From Amycolatopsis xylanica (GTDB taxonomy: Bacteria; Actinomycetota; Actinomycetes; Mycobacteriales; Pseudonocardiaceae): a stretch of 64,000 nucleotides of DNA. Of the stretch, positions 8,699 to 17,517 are shown in pieces. Every line of letters begins with the position of its first letter. Position 1 is the first letter of the stretch. The translations under genes and the position numbers were made by a program. Under the pieces are notes generated by a model that had not been told where the DNA came from, did no database searches, and was given only the letters and a program-made list of their open reading frames with translations. The stretch is from the NCBI RefSeq assembly GCF_900107045.1, contig NZ_FNON01000006.1:508754-572753 (forward strand). Reading direction: 5' to 3'.

Positions 8699-9490
8699 AT
8701 GGCTGACATGGCATCGCGTGCTGAGAAGAGTGACGTCGCCCAGGTGCTGGGCCGGGTCGGGATGGGCTGCTTCGGGTTCGTGCACCTGGTCATCGCCTAC
8801 ATCGCCGTCAAGGTGGCGTTCGGTGAGACCGGGCAATCCGCCGACCAGAAGGGAGCGCTGGCCGAAGTCGGGTCGAGCACGTTCGGGGGCGTCCTGCTCT
8901 GGGCGCTCGCGGTCGGACTGCTGGCCTTCGCGGGTTGGCAAGGCCTCATGGTCGCGAACGGCTATCACTGGGTCACCGACAAGGGCAGACAGGTGCGTAA
9001 GCGCATCGGGTCCGGCGTGCGGGGCGTGGTGGCGGTCGGGATCGGGATCTCGGCGGTGCAGCTGGCGATCGGCAGCGGGTCGAGCTCGTCGACCGGGCAG
9101 TCGCAGGGGCTGACGGCGAAGGTGCTGTCGTGGTCGGCCGGGCCGTTCCTGGTGGTGCTGGCCGGGGGCGTGGTGATCGGGGTGGCGGTGGCCGCCGCGG
9201 TCAAGGCGATCAAGAAGAGCTTCATGGAGGATCTCGAAACCAACCGCGATTGGGTCGAGAAGCTGGGGATGACCGGGTACCTGGCGAAGGCCGTCGTGTA
9301 CGCGATCGTGGGTGTGCTGCTGATCATCGCCGGGTTCAACGCCGACGCGAACAAGGCGGGCGGGCTGGATGTCGCGCTGAAGACGCTCGCGGCTCAGCCG
9401 TTCGGAAGTGTGCTGCTCACGGTGGTCGCGCTGGGGTTCGCGGCCTTTGGCGCGTACTGCTTCGTGGCGGCCAAGGAGCATCGGAGTTGA
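8699..9490 (+). CDS. DUF1206 domain membrane protein
   Basis: A 263-residue membrane protein with three internally similar units, each of two transmembrane helices, as in DUF1206 proteins. The units begin near LGRVGMGCFGFVHLVIAY, RIGSGVRGVVAVGIGI and LGMTGYLAKAVVYAIVG; each has a Gly/Tyr-containing first helix. No catalytic residues are evident and the biochemical role of the family is unknown. The ATG at 8699 is preceded by GGTGAG nine bases upstream; a GTG directly before it is also possible. It stands alone between the palindrome pair and the DoxX gene. Confidence 0.85.
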   Translation: MADMASRAEKSDVAQVLGRVGMGCFGFVHLVIAYIAVKVAFGETGQSADQKGALAEVGSSTFGGVLLWALAVGLLAFAGWQGLMVANGYHWVTDKGRQVRKRIGSGVRGVVAVGIGISAVQLAIGSGSSSSTGQSQGLTAKVLSWSAGPFLVVLAGGVVIGVAVAAAVKAIKKSFMEDLETNRDWVEKLGMTGYLAKAVVYAIVGVLLIIAGFNADANKAGGLDVALKTLAAQPFGSVLLTVVALGFAAFGAYCFVAAKEHRS

Positions 9491-9595
9491 TCCTGTCGGG
9501 TTCCTGTCGATACCCGTGGATAGCTGTCGGAAACGGCGGAAAACCTCTTAGCGTGGGCCCGGTAAGTTGATTCTTCACTGATCGGGGACAGCCTG

Positions 9596-10021
9596 ATGTT
9601 CGCTCGCGTCAAAGATGTCACGCTACTGCTGGGCCGGATCGGGGTCGCGGTCGTCTTCCTCGCGCACGGTCTGCAGAAATGGGACAACGGCATCCAAGGG
9701 ACCGCCGGCTTCTTCGGCAAGATGGGCATTCCGCTGCCGGAGGTCGCCGCCGTGTTCGCGATGACCGTGGAGATTCTGGGCTCCATCGCCTTCATCGTCG
9801 GGTTCGCGCTGCCGCTGGTCGCGATCGGCTACGTGGTCGTGTCCGTCGGCGCGCTGCTGTCCGTCCACATCGACAACGGCCTGACCGGGCAGGGTGGCTA
9901 CGAGCTGGTGTTCGTGCTCGCGCTCGCCGGGCTGGCGCTCGGGTTCAACGGCGGCCGGATTTCCTTGGACCACCTGCTTTTCTGGAGCAAGCGCGAACGG
10001 CGCGAGCTGCAGCCCGCCTAA
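9596..10021 (+). CDS. DoxX family membrane protein
   Basis: A 141-residue protein with four hydrophobic helices and the DoxX N-terminal pattern LLLGRIGVAVVFLAHGLQKW, the helix-2 FFGKMGIPLPE region and EILGS. DoxX/DoxD-like proteins are small quinone- or thiosulfate-linked membrane subunits in some organisms; in actinomycetes they are mostly uncharacterised and sometimes tied to redox stress. It is monocistronic. Its 3' end overlaps the convergent TIGR03089 gene by 4 bp. Confidence 0.88.
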   Translation: MFARVKDVTLLLGRIGVAVVFLAHGLQKWDNGIQGTAGFFGKMGIPLPEVAAVFAMTVEILGSIAFIVGFALPLVAIGYVVVSVGALLSVHIDNGLTGQGGYELVFVLALAGLALGFNGGRISLDHLLFWSKRERRELQPA

Positions 10022-10716
10022 GCGAGCAGGTCGACCGTCGTGCGCTCCGCCGCGCGGCGGTCGGCCAGCTTCTCGGGGTTCGCGTTGCTGACGTGCACGA
10101 GGTGGGCGCCGACCGAGAGCGGCGCCAGCAAGCCGTCGAGCACGCCGTCCGGGAACGTCCACTCCACTGTGGACAGCACTCGGTCGGCTGAGGTGATACC
10201 GAGTTTCGCGGCCCTGGAACGGGCTTCGGCGATTACCTCGTCCACTGTGGACGACAACAGCGCCGGTGAGTCGCCGGGAATCGGGAACAGCGGCGAGAAG
10301 TCGTCGCCGTACATCTTCACGTCGGCCAGGAAGTTCAGGCCGCCGGTGACGCCCATGCCCATGCCGAACGGGTCCATCGCGACGATGGGGGTCAGCGAAG
10401 CCGATGAGGTCTCGCCGGGTGCCACGAACGTGACGCCGGGGGCCTCCGTGACCACCTGGGCGCCGCACCACCAGGCGCCGAGCAGCACCCCGGCCGTCTG
10501 CCAGTGCGCTGGCAGACGCACGCCGACCTCGTCGCCCGCTTCCACGTCCGCCTCTTCGACCAGCCAGTTCGCCGTCTTGGCCGCCCAGTTGACCGTGGTG
10601 GCGACGGACAGCTCGATGCGGCTGCCGGTGGCGTCGTCGTAGTGCGTGATCAGCGGACGCGCGGGCGAGGCCAGCAGTGGACGCAGGAGGTGCTCGGTGA
10701 GGCTCACGAACACCAC
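10018..10716 (-). CDS. TIGR03089 family protein
   Basis: About 232 residues, related to the N-terminal part of AMP-binding enzymes (LITHYDDATGSRIELSVATTVNWAAK, then VRLPAHWQTAGVLLGAWWCG) but too short to carry the ligase active site. This matches the actinobacterial TIGR03089 family of unknown function. The GTG at 10716 starts 1 bp after the stop of the upstream LCP gene; three near-by GTG codons make the exact start uncertain. It is the last gene of an LCP-LCP-TIGR03089 operon, which hints at a cell-wall-related role (inference only). Confidence 0.8.
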   Translation of the reverse strand: MVFVSLTEHLLRPLLASPARPLITHYDDATGSRIELSVATTVNWAAKTANWLVEEADVEAGDEVGVRLPAHWQTAGVLLGAWWCGAQVVTEAPGVTFVAPGETSSASLTPIVAMDPFGMGMGVTGGLNFLADVKMYGDDFSPLFPIPGDSPALLSSTVDEVIAEARSRAAKLGITSADRVLSTVEWTFPDGVLDGLLAPLSVGAHLVHVSNANPEKLADRRAAERTTVDLLA

Positions 10717-10717
10717 A

Positions 10718-11974
10718 CTAATTGACGCAGGGGACCGAGGGAGTCGCTGCCGCGGGTGCGCCACCGCCACCGGTGGGCGCGGTGCGGCCGACCAGGCCGA
10801 GCAGGAACTTGCGGACCGCGGCCGGGTCGACCTCGACGATGCTCTGCTGGCCGTCTTCGCTGCGGCCGTTGGCGTTGACCACGGGAATCGTCTCGAAGGC
10901 GATGCTGCCCGACGCGATGCTCTTGACCTGCTGGGCGAAGTCGAGCAGGTCCAGACCTTCGTCGAGGACGATCGACTTGTGGATCGCCTCGATCAGGTTG
11001 CCCATGGTCGACGGGCTGGCCAGCGTGCCTGCCGACAGCACCTGGTTGATCGCCGAGGACAGGAACGCCTGCTGCCGCACGATGCGGTCCAGGTCGCCAC
11101 GCGGCAGGTTCTTCCGCTGGCGCACAAAGGAAAGCGCCTCGCCGCCGGACACCTTCTGCTCGCCGCGGCGGAAGTTGGCGCCCGAGTCGGCGTCCGAGGT
11201 CGAGTGGTTCAGGCAGACGGTCACGCCGCCGAGCGCCTCGGTGAGCAGGTAGAAGCCCAGCAGGTTGACCTCGGCGTAGTGGTCGACGCGGACCTGGGTG
11301 AAGTCCTGCACGGTCTGGACCAGTACGCGGCGGCCCTCCTGATCGGAGTCGCGCTCGATCTTCTCGCGGTCCTTCTCGCCCTCGCCGCGCCGCGCGGAGG
11401 CGAACTTCTCCTTGGCGACGCCGTACGCCGAGTTGATCTTCGTCTTGCCTCGCCCCGGCACCTCGACCCAGGTGTCGCGCGGGATCGAGACGACCGACGG
11501 CTTGCCGCCGTTCTTCGGGATACGCAGCAGGATGATCGTGTCCGTGCTGACGCCGGGGTTCTCCTCGGTGCGCAGCTGCTTCAGCATGCGCAACGGCAGC
11601 TGATGGCCCTGCTGGTCCGTCCGCGCGTCGCTGCCGACCAGCAGGATGTCGTTCGCGCCGTCGTCGGCGGGCGGCGCGGCCGGGTCGTCCGGCTTGCTCA
11701 GCGCGTTCGTCGTCGGGAGGTTGTTCTGGACCTGCTCGGTCGCGACGTACGCGTACCCGCTCGAGGCCAGCGCGACCACCGAGAGCAGGGCCAGCCCGAT
11801 CTTCCCGGCCAGCCGGAGCGGGTGCCCGCGACGAGCCTTGGGCTCCTCGGGTGCGGCTTCGGGCTCGCCCTCGGCTTCTTCGGCTGCTTCGGGTTCCGGG
11901 GTGGGGGCGTCCTCGTTCTTCGGACGAGGGTAGGGCGTCGGCTTCGGACGCTCCTCCCCGTCTAGTTCACGCAA
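10718..11974 (-). CDS. LytR-CpsA-Psr (LCP) family glycopolymer ligase
   Basis: A 418-residue type II membrane protein: an acidic, proline-rich cytoplasmic tail (1-50), one transmembrane helix (about 57-77) and an extracytoplasmic LCP domain. Typical motifs are NDILLVGSDAR, DTIILLRIPKNG, VSIPRDTWVEV, HYAEVNLLGFYLL and FVRQRKNLPRGDLDRIVRQQ, with the arginines and aspartates that bind the polyprenyl pyrophosphate. LCP enzymes transfer glycopolymers, such as arabinogalactan in mycobacteria, onto peptidoglycan. The only sensible start is TTG at 11974, inside the end of the upstream LCP gene (13-bp overlap), so translation is probably coupled. The neighbouring rhamnose genes fit linker-unit synthesis. 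Confidence 0.92.
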   Translation of the reverse strand: MRELDGEERPKPTPYPRPKNEDAPTPEPEAAEEAEGEPEAAPEEPKARRGHPLRLAGKIGLALLSVVALASSGYAYVATEQVQNNLPTTNALSKPDDPAAPPADDGANDILLVGSDARTDQQGHQLPLRMLKQLRTEENPGVSTDTIILLRIPKNGGKPSVVSIPRDTWVEVPGRGKTKINSAYGVAKEKFASARRGEGEKDREKIERDSDQEGRRVLVQTVQDFTQVRVDHYAEVNLLGFYLLTEALGGVTVCLNHSTSDADSGANFRRGEQKVSGGEALSFVRQRKNLPRGDLDRIVRQQAFLSSAINQVLSAGTLASPSTMGNLIEAIHKSIVLDEGLDLLDFAQQVKSIASGSIAFETIPVVNANGRSEDGQQSIVEVDPAAVRKFLLGLVGRTAPTGGGGAPAAATPSVPCVN

Positions 11975-13515
11975 GGCACGCCACCCGCGGTGATCGGCTT
12001 CTGTTCGGGCGTCGGCGAGGCCGAACTCGAAGCCGAAGACGGCGTCGAACTCGGCTTCGGCGCCGAGCTGCTGGTGGGCGGCGCCGACGCCGTCGCGGTC
12101 GTCACGCCCTTGAAGTCCTTGCCGAGCAGCACTCGCGCGTGCCCCTTGGCGACGTCACGGTCCGGCTCCAGCTCGACCGACTCGCCGAGCACCTGCTTCA
12201 CCAGCTCCACCGAGGCCTCGTCGCCCGGCGCGAACCGGACGACCGTGGTGGCGCGCGGCGCGAGCTTGGTGTTCTCGCCGAGCTGGAAACCCTTCTCCGA
12301 CAGCGCCTGCCGCGTCTGCTCGCCGAGCCCGGTGCCGGTGCCGTCGAACAGGTCGATCGTCACGGCTTCGGCGCCCGCGAGCTTCGCGCCGGGCTTCTCC
12401 TCCGGAGCGTTGGGGTCGTGGACGAGCTTGGCCACCGCGGCCCGCACCTCGACCGGGTCGACGCGCAGCACGTCCGCGCCGCCGATGACGGCGTTACCCT
12501 GGGTCGGGATCGTGTGGAACTCGATGTTCCCGCCGGTCAGCCCGCGCATCTGCTCGGCGAACTCGAACAGGTCCCAGCCCGCCGAGAGCACGACGGACTT
12601 CTTCACCGCGTCGACCAGCTCGGAGATCTTGAACGGGTTCGCCAGCACCGAGCCGGACAGCACCTTGTTCGCCAGCCCGGACAGGAACGCCTGCTGCCGG
12701 ACGATGCGGTCGAGGTCGCCGTTGGGCAGCCCGTGCCGCTGGCGCACGAACGCGAGCGCCTGCGCGCCTTCGATGGACTGCCTGCCTGCCGGAAGGTCCA
12801 CTCCGGACAGTCGTTCCTTCACCGGCGCGTTGAGGCAGACGTCGATGCCGCCGATGGCCTTCGTCACCTCGTAGAAGCTGGCGAGGTTGACCTCGGCGTA
12901 GCGGTCGATCATGCCGGGCTTGCCGATGAACGTCTCCAGCGTCTGGATGAGGTTCTTGCGCCCGGCGATCTTGGCCTTGCCGTCGACGTCCTTGAGATCC
13001 GAATTCCCTTGTTGCTGCAGGGTTTTCGAGGTGTCGTTGTAGGCGTACACGTACGCGCTGTTGAGCCGGTGCTTGCCGAAGCCACCGCTGATCTCGACCC
13101 ACGAGTCACGCGGGAACGAGATCGCGATCGCGCGCCTGCCGTCCTGCGGGATGTGCACCAGGATCATCGTGTCGGTCTGGCGCTCGCCGTCGGAGATGCC
13201 ACCGTGCAGCATGTCGAGCACCTCGCGCGACAGCGGGTTGCCCTGCGCGTCGGTGCGGCTGTCCTGGCCGACCAGGAGGATGTCGATCGCGCCGTCGAGC
13301 GGCTTCGCGTGGAGCTGGTTGTTCTCGAAGACGTCGGTGGTGGCCAGTCCCTCGTTCGGGTCACCGATGAACTGCCAGCCGTACCAGGTGACGGTGAGTA
13401 CCGCGACGGACACGAGTGTCACCAGTGTCTTCCCGCCACGGCGCGCCAAGGTGCCCGCACCATGGTCACGACGGCGACGAGGTGCGGGGATAGGTTTCGG
13501 TGGCCACTCGGTCAC
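11962..13515 (-). CDS. LCP family glycopolymer ligase with C-terminal LytR_C domain
   Basis: A 517-residue paralogue of the downstream LCP gene. It has a basic N-terminus, one transmembrane helix near residues 29-50, the LCP domain (IDILLVGQDSRTDAQG, ISFPRDSWVEI, RYAEVNLASFYEV, FVRQRHGLPNGDLDRIVRQQ) and then, after a linker, a LytR_C module (about residues 390-460) followed by a Ser/Pro/Ala-rich tail ending GGVPCVN. The downstream copy also ends in a VPCVN motif. The GTG at 13515 is chosen because GAGGA lies 6-7 bases upstream; the frame is open far upstream but antisense to rmlB. First gene of the operon, divergent from rmlB. Confidence 0.92.
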   Translation of the reverse strand: MTEWPPKPIPAPRRRRDHGAGTLARRGGKTLVTLVSVAVLTVTWYGWQFIGDPNEGLATTDVFENNQLHAKPLDGAIDILLVGQDSRTDAQGNPLSREVLDMLHGGISDGERQTDTMILVHIPQDGRRAIAISFPRDSWVEISGGFGKHRLNSAYVYAYNDTSKTLQQQGNSDLKDVDGKAKIAGRKNLIQTLETFIGKPGMIDRYAEVNLASFYEVTKAIGGIDVCLNAPVKERLSGVDLPAGRQSIEGAQALAFVRQRHGLPNGDLDRIVRQQAFLSGLANKVLSGSVLANPFKISELVDAVKKSVVLSAGWDLFEFAEQMRGLTGGNIEFHTIPTQGNAVIGGADVLRVDPVEVRAAVAKLVHDPNAPEEKPGAKLAGAEAVTIDLFDGTGTGLGEQTRQALSEKGFQLGENTKLAPRATTVVRFAPGDEASVELVKQVLGESVELEPDRDVAKGHARVLLGKDFKGVTTATASAPPTSSSAPKPSSTPSSASSSASPTPEQKPITAGGVPCVN

Positions 13516-13668
13516 GCTCGGTCCTCCCCGCCGACAAACCCCTGGGCATGAGCTTGCCCCCGGGTCCAGATTACCGACCTGATGTAAGGCGTCCGTACGA
13601 CGGGAGTGCGGCGACAGCGGCCGTGGAACACTGGGCGAGGCGGCACGACGTTGCGAAGGGAACGGAAC

Positions 13669-14661
13669 ATGCGGGTACTGGTCACCGGCGGCGCGGGATT
13701 CATCGGTTCGCATTATGTGCGACAGGTGCTGACCGGCGCATATCCAAGCCTCTCCGGTGCCGAGGTCGTGGTGCTCGACAAGCTGACCTACGCGGGCAGC
13801 GAGGAGAACCTCGCGCCGGTCGCCGACGACCCCAGGCTGCGCTTCGTGCGCGGCGACATCTGCGACCCGGTGGTGGTCGCCGAGGTGATGACCGGGGTCG
13901 ACCTGGTCGTGCACTTCGCCGCGGAGTCCCATGTGGACCGTTCCATCCTCGGGTCGGCCGACTTCGTGCTGACCAACGTGCTCGGCACGCAAACCCTGCT
14001 GCAGGCCGCCCTTTCGGCGAACGTGGGCAAGTTCGTCCACGTCTCGACCGACGAGGTGTACGGCTCCATCGCGGAAGGCTCGTGGTCGGAAGATCACATA
14101 CTGGAGCCGAATTCGCCTTACTCGGCGTCGAAGGCGTCCTCGGATCTGCTGGCTCGGTCGTTCTTCCGCACCCATGGGCTGCCGGTGTGCATCACGCGGT
14201 GCTCGAACAACTACGGGCCGTACCAGTTCCCCGAGAAGGTCATCCCGCTGTTCGTCACCAACCTGCTCGACGGCCGGAACGTGCCGCTGTACGGCGACGG
14301 CCTCAACGTGCGTGACTGGCTGCACGTGGACGACCACTGCCGCGGCATCCAGCTGGTCGCCGACGGCGGGCGTCCCGGCGAGATCTACAACATCGGCGGC
14401 GGCACCGAGCTGAGCAACCGCGAGCTGACCGAGCGGCTGCTGGCCGCCGTCGGCGCTGGCTGGGAGCGGGTCGAGCCGGTCGAGGACCGCAAGGGCCACG
14501 ACCGGCGCTACTCGGTCGACATCACCAAGATCAACAAAGAGCTCGGCTACACGCCTCTGAAGACCTTCGAGGACGGACTGGCCGAGACCGTCCGCTGGTA
14601 CACCGAGAACCGGCCCTGGTGGGAGCGGCTCAAGGACCGCGCCGCGCTGACGGGAAAGTGA
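13669..14661 (+). CDS. rmlB: dTDP-glucose 4,6-dehydratase
   Basis: A 330-residue extended short-chain dehydrogenase that makes dTDP-4-keto-6-deoxyglucose, the second step of dTDP-L-rhamnose synthesis. The NAD-binding GGAGFIGSHYV is at the N-terminus, HFAAESHVDRS is diagnostic for RmlB, STDEVYGS contributes the catalytic region, YSASKASSD holds the Tyr-x3-Lys pair and NNYGPYQFPEK binds the nucleotide sugar. The ATG at 13669 has AAGGGA upstream and gives the normal length. rmlD follows after 7 bp. Rhamnose is needed for the arabinogalactan-peptidoglycan linker, which fits the nearby wbbL and LCP genes. Confidence 0.95.
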   Translation: MRVLVTGGAGFIGSHYVRQVLTGAYPSLSGAEVVVLDKLTYAGSEENLAPVADDPRLRFVRGDICDPVVVAEVMTGVDLVVHFAAESHVDRSILGSADFVLTNVLGTQTLLQAALSANVGKFVHVSTDEVYGSIAEGSWSEDHILEPNSPYSASKASSDLLARSFFRTHGLPVCITRCSNNYGPYQFPEKVIPLFVTNLLDGRNVPLYGDGLNVRDWLHVDDHCRGIQLVADGGRPGEIYNIGGGTELSNRELTERLLAAVGAGWERVEPVEDRKGHDRRYSVDITKINKELGYTPLKTFEDGLAETVRWYTENRPWWERLKDRAALTGK

Positions 14662-14668
14662 GTCTTAG

Positions 14669-15553
14669 TTGCTGACAGTTCTGGTGCCCGGCGGGTCGGG
14701 ACAGCTCGGGACCGACCTCGCCGCGCTGGCGAACGGCGACGTCAAGGTGACGGCCATGGGGTCGAAGGACCTCGATCTCACCCGGACCGGTGACGTCATC
14801 CGCGTGGTGACCGAGTTCGCGGACGCGGCGAAGGACGCCGGGCACCGGCCCGTGGTCATCAACGCCGGCGCGTACACGGCGGTCGACAAGGCCGAGACCG
14901 AGGAGGAGCGCGCCTTCGCGGTCAACGCCGACGGCCCGCGCGTGCTCGCGGCCGCCTGCTCGGCACGCCGGGTGCCGCTGGTGCACGTCTCGACGGACTA
15001 CGTCTTCCCCGGCGACGCCTCGCGGCCGTACGAGGTCACCGACCCGATCGGGCCACGCAGCGCCTACGGCCGGACGAAGGCGGCCGGCGAGGACGCTGTG
15101 CTCGGCTCGGGCGCGCGGGCGTGGATCGTGCGCACCGGCTGGGTGTACGGGAAGACCGGGCATAACTTCGTGCGCACCATGGTGCGCCTGGAGGGCGAGC
15201 GCGACACGGTGTCCGTTGTGGACGATCAGCGCGGCGCGCCGACGTCTTCGGCCGACCTGGCGGCCGGGCTGCTGGAACTGGCGGGCCGGATCGTCGAGGG
15301 TGAGGCACCGGCGGGCCGCGTCCTGCACTGCACGGGTGCGGGGGAGACGACCTGGTTCGGCTTCGCGCGGGCGATCTTCGAGGCGATCGGCGCGGATCCC
15401 GAGCGGGTGAAGCCGTGCACCAGCGCGGACTTCCCGAGCCCGGTCGCGCGGCCGGCGTACTCGGTGCTGTCGAACGCCTCGTGGGCCGAGGCCGGGCTGA
15501 CGCCGCTGCGGCACTGGCAGGAGGCGTTGGCCGCCTACTTCCAGGGCTCGTGA
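14669..15553 (+). CDS. rmlD: dTDP-4-dehydrorhamnose reductase
   Basis: A 294-residue NADPH-dependent reductase completing dTDP-L-rhamnose. It has the Rossmann motif GGSGQLGTDL at the N-terminus, NAGAYTAVDKAE (RmlD hallmark), STDYVFPGD, and YGRTKAAGE with the catalytic Tyr and Lys. The start is a TTG at 14669, seven bases after the rmlB stop; no ATG or GTG gives a complete Rossmann fold. Together with rmlB it forms a two-gene operon; rmlA and rmlC are not in this window. Confidence 0.95.
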   Translation: MLTVLVPGGSGQLGTDLAALANGDVKVTAMGSKDLDLTRTGDVIRVVTEFADAAKDAGHRPVVINAGAYTAVDKAETEEERAFAVNADGPRVLAAACSARRVPLVHVSTDYVFPGDASRPYEVTDPIGPRSAYGRTKAAGEDAVLGSGARAWIVRTGWVYGKTGHNFVRTMVRLEGERDTVSVVDDQRGAPTSSADLAAGLLELAGRIVEGEAPAGRVLHCTGAGETTWFGFARAIFEAIGADPERVKPCTSADFPSPVARPAYSVLSNASWAEAGLTPLRHWQEALAAYFQGS

Positions 15554-15889
15554 GTTCCGTTCATCGGTAACCGGTGGAACCGTGCTGTGCGAATTGAATG
15601 CGCCATCGGCTGGGTGGCGAATTTGGCGTTGACTTGTCAAGTGGTTGATCGACATTGACCGGAAGTTGCCGCTCGTTCAGGGCTTTTCAGGCTTTTGGCC
15701 CAACTTGGCGGCAACTTTCCGGCGAGATCGGCAAATGACTTGAAGGGCTGTGGCCGAAGTCGGTAGCGTCAAGATCACTCGGGCTTCGCCTTGAGTGCAC
15801 GCAGGGGGAAGTTTCGACGCGATAGTGGTACCTAATGGTGGCGTGTTTATTCCGTGTGCCATGGGCTCATGAGGAGAGGGTGGGGAATT
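15554..15889. other. Intergenic region with lower GC and a long-spaced inverted repeat
   Basis: 336 bp without a gene between rmlD and a small secreted protein. GC is visibly lower than in flanking genes. An inverted repeat is formed by CCGGAAGTTGCCGC (15659-15672) and GCGGCAACTTTCCGG (15708-15722), with a one-base bulge and a 35-base spacer. It could be the rmlD terminator or a regulatory structure for the downstream gene. The spacer carries two GGCTTTT direct repeats. No clear -35/-10 pair is evident to me. Confidence 0.4.
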
Positions 15890-16471
15890 GTGAATTGGAG
15901 TATTTCGGGAGAGAGAACGAGACGTTTGATCGTTGCCGCCGTGGTGGGCGCCGCGACGGTCGCGGCGATGCCGGGCGTCGCCGCGGCCGAAGGAGTGGAT
16001 GCCCTCAATCAGGGTAAATACTGTGCGATGCTGGTCGACAAGGCTCCGGAGGGAAAGGTCTCGCCGGTTCTGGCGGAGATCTGTTCGGATACGTCGGCTG
16101 CGGATGTGGATGCCAGGATTGTGGCCGAATCGGCCAGGATTGCCGCCAGTCGGGGTGTTGAAGCGGCGGCTCCGATTCCGATCATGTACTGGTATGAAAA
16201 CATCCACTATAATCTCGATTCTCCGGGTGGTTTCACTACGATCTACGGGAATTCCGGATCATGTGACTCATCGGGCTATCGAGTTGAGCCATCTTCCTGG
16301 TGGAAGGCGCGGCTGTCTTCGCTCTTGGGTAATAACGACTGCTATGCCGCCAAGGTGCACAATCGTGCTTTGAGCTCGGCTGAGACATTCGGTCTCACTT
16401 ATGGCGGCAGCGGCTGGTGGCTCGGCGGATACAGTGACAATGTGGGGCTTGTTCAGGCCTACAACGGCTGA
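15890..16471 (+). CDS. Small secreted protein, possibly crystallin/I36-inhibitor-like
   Basis: About 193 residues. The GTG at 15890 follows a purine-rich GGAGAGGGTGGGG and opens a signal peptide (basic ERTRR, then a VAAVVGAATVAA core) ending in AAA-EG. The mature part has four cysteines and a C-terminal aromatic/glycine block (YGGSGWWLGGYSDNVGLVQAY) reminiscent of beta/gamma-crystallin or peptidase-inhibitor I36 modules in streptomycete secreted proteins; this is a weak resemblance only. Codon use is unusual for the window, with many A/T-ending codons (AAT, TAT, GAT, ATT), suggesting recent acquisition. A GC-rich hairpin follows the stop. Longer starts at 15854 or 15869 would spoil the signal peptide. 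Confidence 0.65.
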   Translation: MNWSISGERTRRLIVAAVVGAATVAAMPGVAAAEGVDALNQGKYCAMLVDKAPEGKVSPVLAEICSDTSAADVDARIVAESARIAASRGVEAAAPIPIMYWYENIHYNLDSPGGFTTIYGNSGSCDSSGYRVEPSSWWKARLSSLLGNNDCYAAKVHNRALSSAETFGLTYGGSGWWLGGYSDNVGLVQAYNG

Positions 16472-16481
16472 TCATTCGTAA

Positions 16482-16513
16482 GCAGGCCCGGTCCGCCGGC
16501 GGACCGGGCCTGC
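16482..16513. terminator. GC-rich hairpin between convergent genes
   Basis: Two perfectly complementary 16-bp arms (16482-16497 and 16498-16513) abut with no separate loop, core CGGTCCGCC/GGCGGACCG. It lies 11 bp after the secreted protein stop and 9 bp before the stop of the convergent CU044_5270 gene. No T-run follows, so it may be a bidirectional factor-assisted terminator. Confidence 0.6.
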
Positions 16514-16521
16514 GCGGGGCC

Positions 16522-17517
16522 TCACGGCCGGGTTTGTGTGTCAGTCACGAAGGCCGACTTCAGCCACACCTTGTAGTGAATGGTCGCGGGTGTGTCGACC
16601 GGGCCACCGATGGCGTCCTCGTCCGAGCTCAGGCCCACGGACTCGGTCGCGAGCAGATAGCCGGTCTCAGGGTCGACCAGCAGATACTGACGTTGCTTCG
16701 GGAACCAGCCCCCAGGTTTTTCCACGGGTGTTGAGATGGCGATCGCCGCACGGCCTGCGCGGTCGGTTGTCGCTCCCTCGACGGTCACATCCGGCAGTGA
16801 AGCGAGAACGTGCAGCAGTGCCGCTCCGGTAGCCGGATCGTCCAGCCGATCCGTCCAGATTTTCGCCGCGGTCTCGAACCAGTCGCCGGTCGTCCGCCCC
16901 TTTCCTTCCTCAAGTAGCCGCGCCGTCAGCTCTTCGGTGGTTGCCTTCCCCATGTCGGCCACGGCTGGATGAGGCTGCGAAGTGAACGGAGCGTCGATTC
17001 TCGATGGGCCCCCGGCTGCAGCCGGTTCGCGACCTTGCTCGACGCGAAGGATGCGGCCTTTGCCATCCGGGTTCAGCCATACCTCTTGGTGGTATTCCGC
17101 AAGACCCGCATCGATGAATCGCATGGCGGTGGTCACAGATGTGCCAAAAGCCCACTCTCGGAGCTTGGTGTAGAAAACCTGGCCATGCCCGCCCGGTGGG
17201 GGCTGCTTCCCAGCGCGGTCGGCCAGGCCGGTGAGCACCGTGAACGGCGAGCCTCCGGAGGCAGGCTGGATGGTGAGGAGTGGCGGTGTGGCGATCGGCG
17301 TCGAAGATGGGCCGAACTTATTCGCCACCACAACCGAGCTTGAAACCGCGACGACAGTGAGGCTTGCGGCGACCAGAACGCGCCGTCGCGTGAAGCGCGG
17401 CTGGTCGATGATCTCGGATGCATGCTCCCACGGTGGACGTTGGGCGCGAGGCGGGACGTTCTGGGGGAAATCCAGCGCCGCAAGTCGGCGCAGCGTGTCG
17501 TCGACGTGTCGCTTCAT
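16522..17517 (-). CDS. CU044_5270 family membrane protein (ECF sigma partner)
   Basis: A 331-residue protein with a cytoplasmic N-terminus (MKRHVDDTLRRLAALDFPQ), a basic RFTRRR stop-transfer, one transmembrane helix (about 47-67) and a long extracytoplasmic domain. This is the layout of CU044_5270 proteins, which are usually encoded directly after an ECF sigma gene and may sense or inhibit like an anti-sigma factor (inference). No zinc-binding anti-sigma HxxxCxxC motif is present. The ATG at 17517 overlaps the sigma gene stop (ATGA), so the two are translationally coupled. Confidence 0.8.
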   Translation of the reverse strand: MKRHVDDTLRRLAALDFPQNVPPRAQRPPWEHASEIIDQPRFTRRRVLVAASLTVVAVSSSVVVANKFGPSSTPIATPPLLTIQPASGGSPFTVLTGLADRAGKQPPPGGHGQVFYTKLREWAFGTSVTTAMRFIDAGLAEYHQEVWLNPDGKGRILRVEQGREPAAAGGPSRIDAPFTSQPHPAVADMGKATTEELTARLLEEGKGRTTGDWFETAAKIWTDRLDDPATGAALLHVLASLPDVTVEGATTDRAGRAAIAISTPVEKPGGWFPKQRQYLLVDPETGYLLATESVGLSSDEDAIGGPVDTPATIHYKVWLKSAFVTDTQTRP

